Source of the DNA: Desulfobacterales bacterium
Lineage (GTDB): Bacteria > Desulfobacterota > Desulfobacteria > Desulfobacterales > SpSt-501
DNA: 5,884 nt
Direction: 5' to 3'
NCBI GenBank assembly: GCA_025454275.1
Contig: JALOOS010000127.1
Coordinates: forward strand, 1-5,884
Part shown: one piece after another, positions 5,210-5,884 of the stretch
How positions within the stretch are numbered: the first letter of the stretch is position 1
How the letters are laid out: every line of letters starts with the position of its first letter
Program-made: the position numbers and the translations under genes
The notes under the pieces: model-generated
Seen by the model: only the letters and a program-made list of their open reading frames with translations
What the model was told of the DNA's origin: nothing
Database searches by the model: none

Positions 5210-5884
5210 ATGGCCCGACGACGTTCCAGCCTTCAAGGGCGCTTTGCGCTCTGTCTGATCCTCCCCATCTTGACGGTGCTGGTGGTCATGGGGGTCATCG
5301 GGTTTTTCTGGGTCCGCAACCGCCTGCTGGAGCAGTGGCAGGAGTCGGCGATCCTCAAGCTCGAGCGCGCCGCGCACCGCATGGACATGCACCTTGCGGC
5401 CGTCAAGCAGGGGATCCGGCTCTACCATGACATATCCGGCAGCCCCATAGACGACGCCTTCCATGCCTGGGTCCTGGATCGGTTGCGGCGTCAGGAGGGG
5501 ATTGTCGATATCCGCTTGAGCTGGAGCCCGCCGGCGGCGACGGGAACGCCCGGCCCCCTGCATGCCCCCCTCCCGGGCATGAGCCACGGCCGGCATGCCA
5601 TGGGCATGGCCGGCCCGATGCGCCGTTTCCAGAGCGCCCGCATCCGTGAAATCACACCCCCGCGCTTCGATGCCGGCGGCGACCACGGCACCATCAGCAT
5701 GATCTCGGAGCTGCTCGACGACCAGGCGTCCGTCATCGGCCGGCTGGAGGTCGTCGCCGACTTTGACGTCATCTTCCGCCACGTGGTCGAATCGGGCTGG
5801 TGGCAGAGCAGCAAGGCCTTTCTGGTGGACTCCGATGGGCGGATCCTCGTCTGCACCGACACCGCCCGGCACGAGGCATTGGGG
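5210..5884 (+). CDS. Membrane-bound sensor protein with periplasmic Cache-like domain, N-terminal part
   Basis: The reading frame is open for 225 codons to the right edge, so the output domain is missing. A basic start (MARRR) is followed by a membrane segment at about 12-35. A helical stretch (38-75, QWQESAILKLERAAHRMDMHL) and an alpha/beta region follow, ending with GRLEVVADFDVIFRHV and AFLVDSDGRILVCTD (203-217), the usual look of a periplasmic PDC/dCache sensor domain. Between them, residues 117-137 form a loop with four Met and three His. Proteins starting this way are commonly histidine kinases, diguanylate or adenylate cyclases, or chemoreceptors, and the part seen cannot separate these. 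The start is ATG 5210: an in-frame TAG lies at 5195-5197, and AGGAT (5196-5200) is a usable ribosome site. It is transcribed divergently from the transporter operon. Confidence 0.78.
   Translation, partial: MARRRSSLQGRFALCLILPILTVLVVMGVIGFFWVRNRLLEQWQESAILKLERAAHRMDMHLAAVKQGIRLYHDISGSPIDDAFHAWVLDRLRRQEGIVDIRLSWSPPAATGTPGPLHAPLPGMSHGRHAMGMAGPMRRFQSARIREITPPRFDAGGDHGTISMISELLDDQASVIGRLEVVADFDVIFRHVVESGWWQSSKAFLVDSDGRILVCTDTARHEALG

Noticed and set aside
5009..5872. N-terminal extension of the ATPase to give 517 residues
   Set aside because: The extension is antisense to the sensor gene and crosses the promoter region. The GTG at 5008 has a good ribosome site and gives the normal family length.

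Overview
The window is GC-rich, Gram-negative-looking bacterial DNA. The genus cannot be read from it. A lipoprotein-anchored ABC transporter, a sigma-54-like promoter, a FadH-type flavoenzyme and this style of IlvD N-terminus would all fit a Desulfobacterota (former delta-proteobacterial) genome, but that is an inference. Apart from one divergent gene at the right end, every gene is on the minus strand, so transcription runs right to left.

Layout, in the direction of minus-strand transcription. A 201-bp divergent intergenic region (5009-5209) holds a good sigma-54-type promoter match, a weaker sigma-70-type candidate and a leader rich in small inverted repeats. Next comes a compact ABC importer: ATPase (4319-5008), permease (3580-4329, overlapping the ATPase by 11 nt) and, after 141 bp, a lipoprotein substrate-binding protein of the NMT1/THI5-like, SsuA/TauA-like class (2455-3438). 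Eleven nt after its stop is a 22-codon reading frame with its own Shine-Dalgarno. It encodes what looks like only the C-terminus of a short-chain dehydrogenase/reductase (SDR), so an SDR gene appears to have been deleted internally. A strong 13-bp-stem intrinsic terminator (2324-2370) closes this unit.

A second unit follows: a 668-aa FadH-like (2,4-dienoyl-CoA reductase / old-yellow-enzyme type) iron-sulfur flavoprotein (264-2270), then 33 nt later the start of an IlvD/Edd-family dehydratase (1-230, cut by the window edge). On the plus strand, divergent from the transporter, a membrane sensor protein starts at 5210 and runs off the right edge. It has an N-terminal membrane segment, a periplasmic Cache-like region and an unusual Met/His-rich loop.

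How they may work together (inference): the divergent sensor could control uptake of a small organic compound by the ABC importer, and the reductase, the dehydratase and the decayed SDR could belong to its catabolism. The substrate cannot be assigned from sequence. No RNA gene, IS element, CRISPR array or phage gene is visible. The points most worth a second look are the SDR remnant, the sigma-54-like promoter with its leader, the non-canonical ATPase Q-loop paired with a degenerate permease EAA loop, and the Met/His-rich sensor loop.
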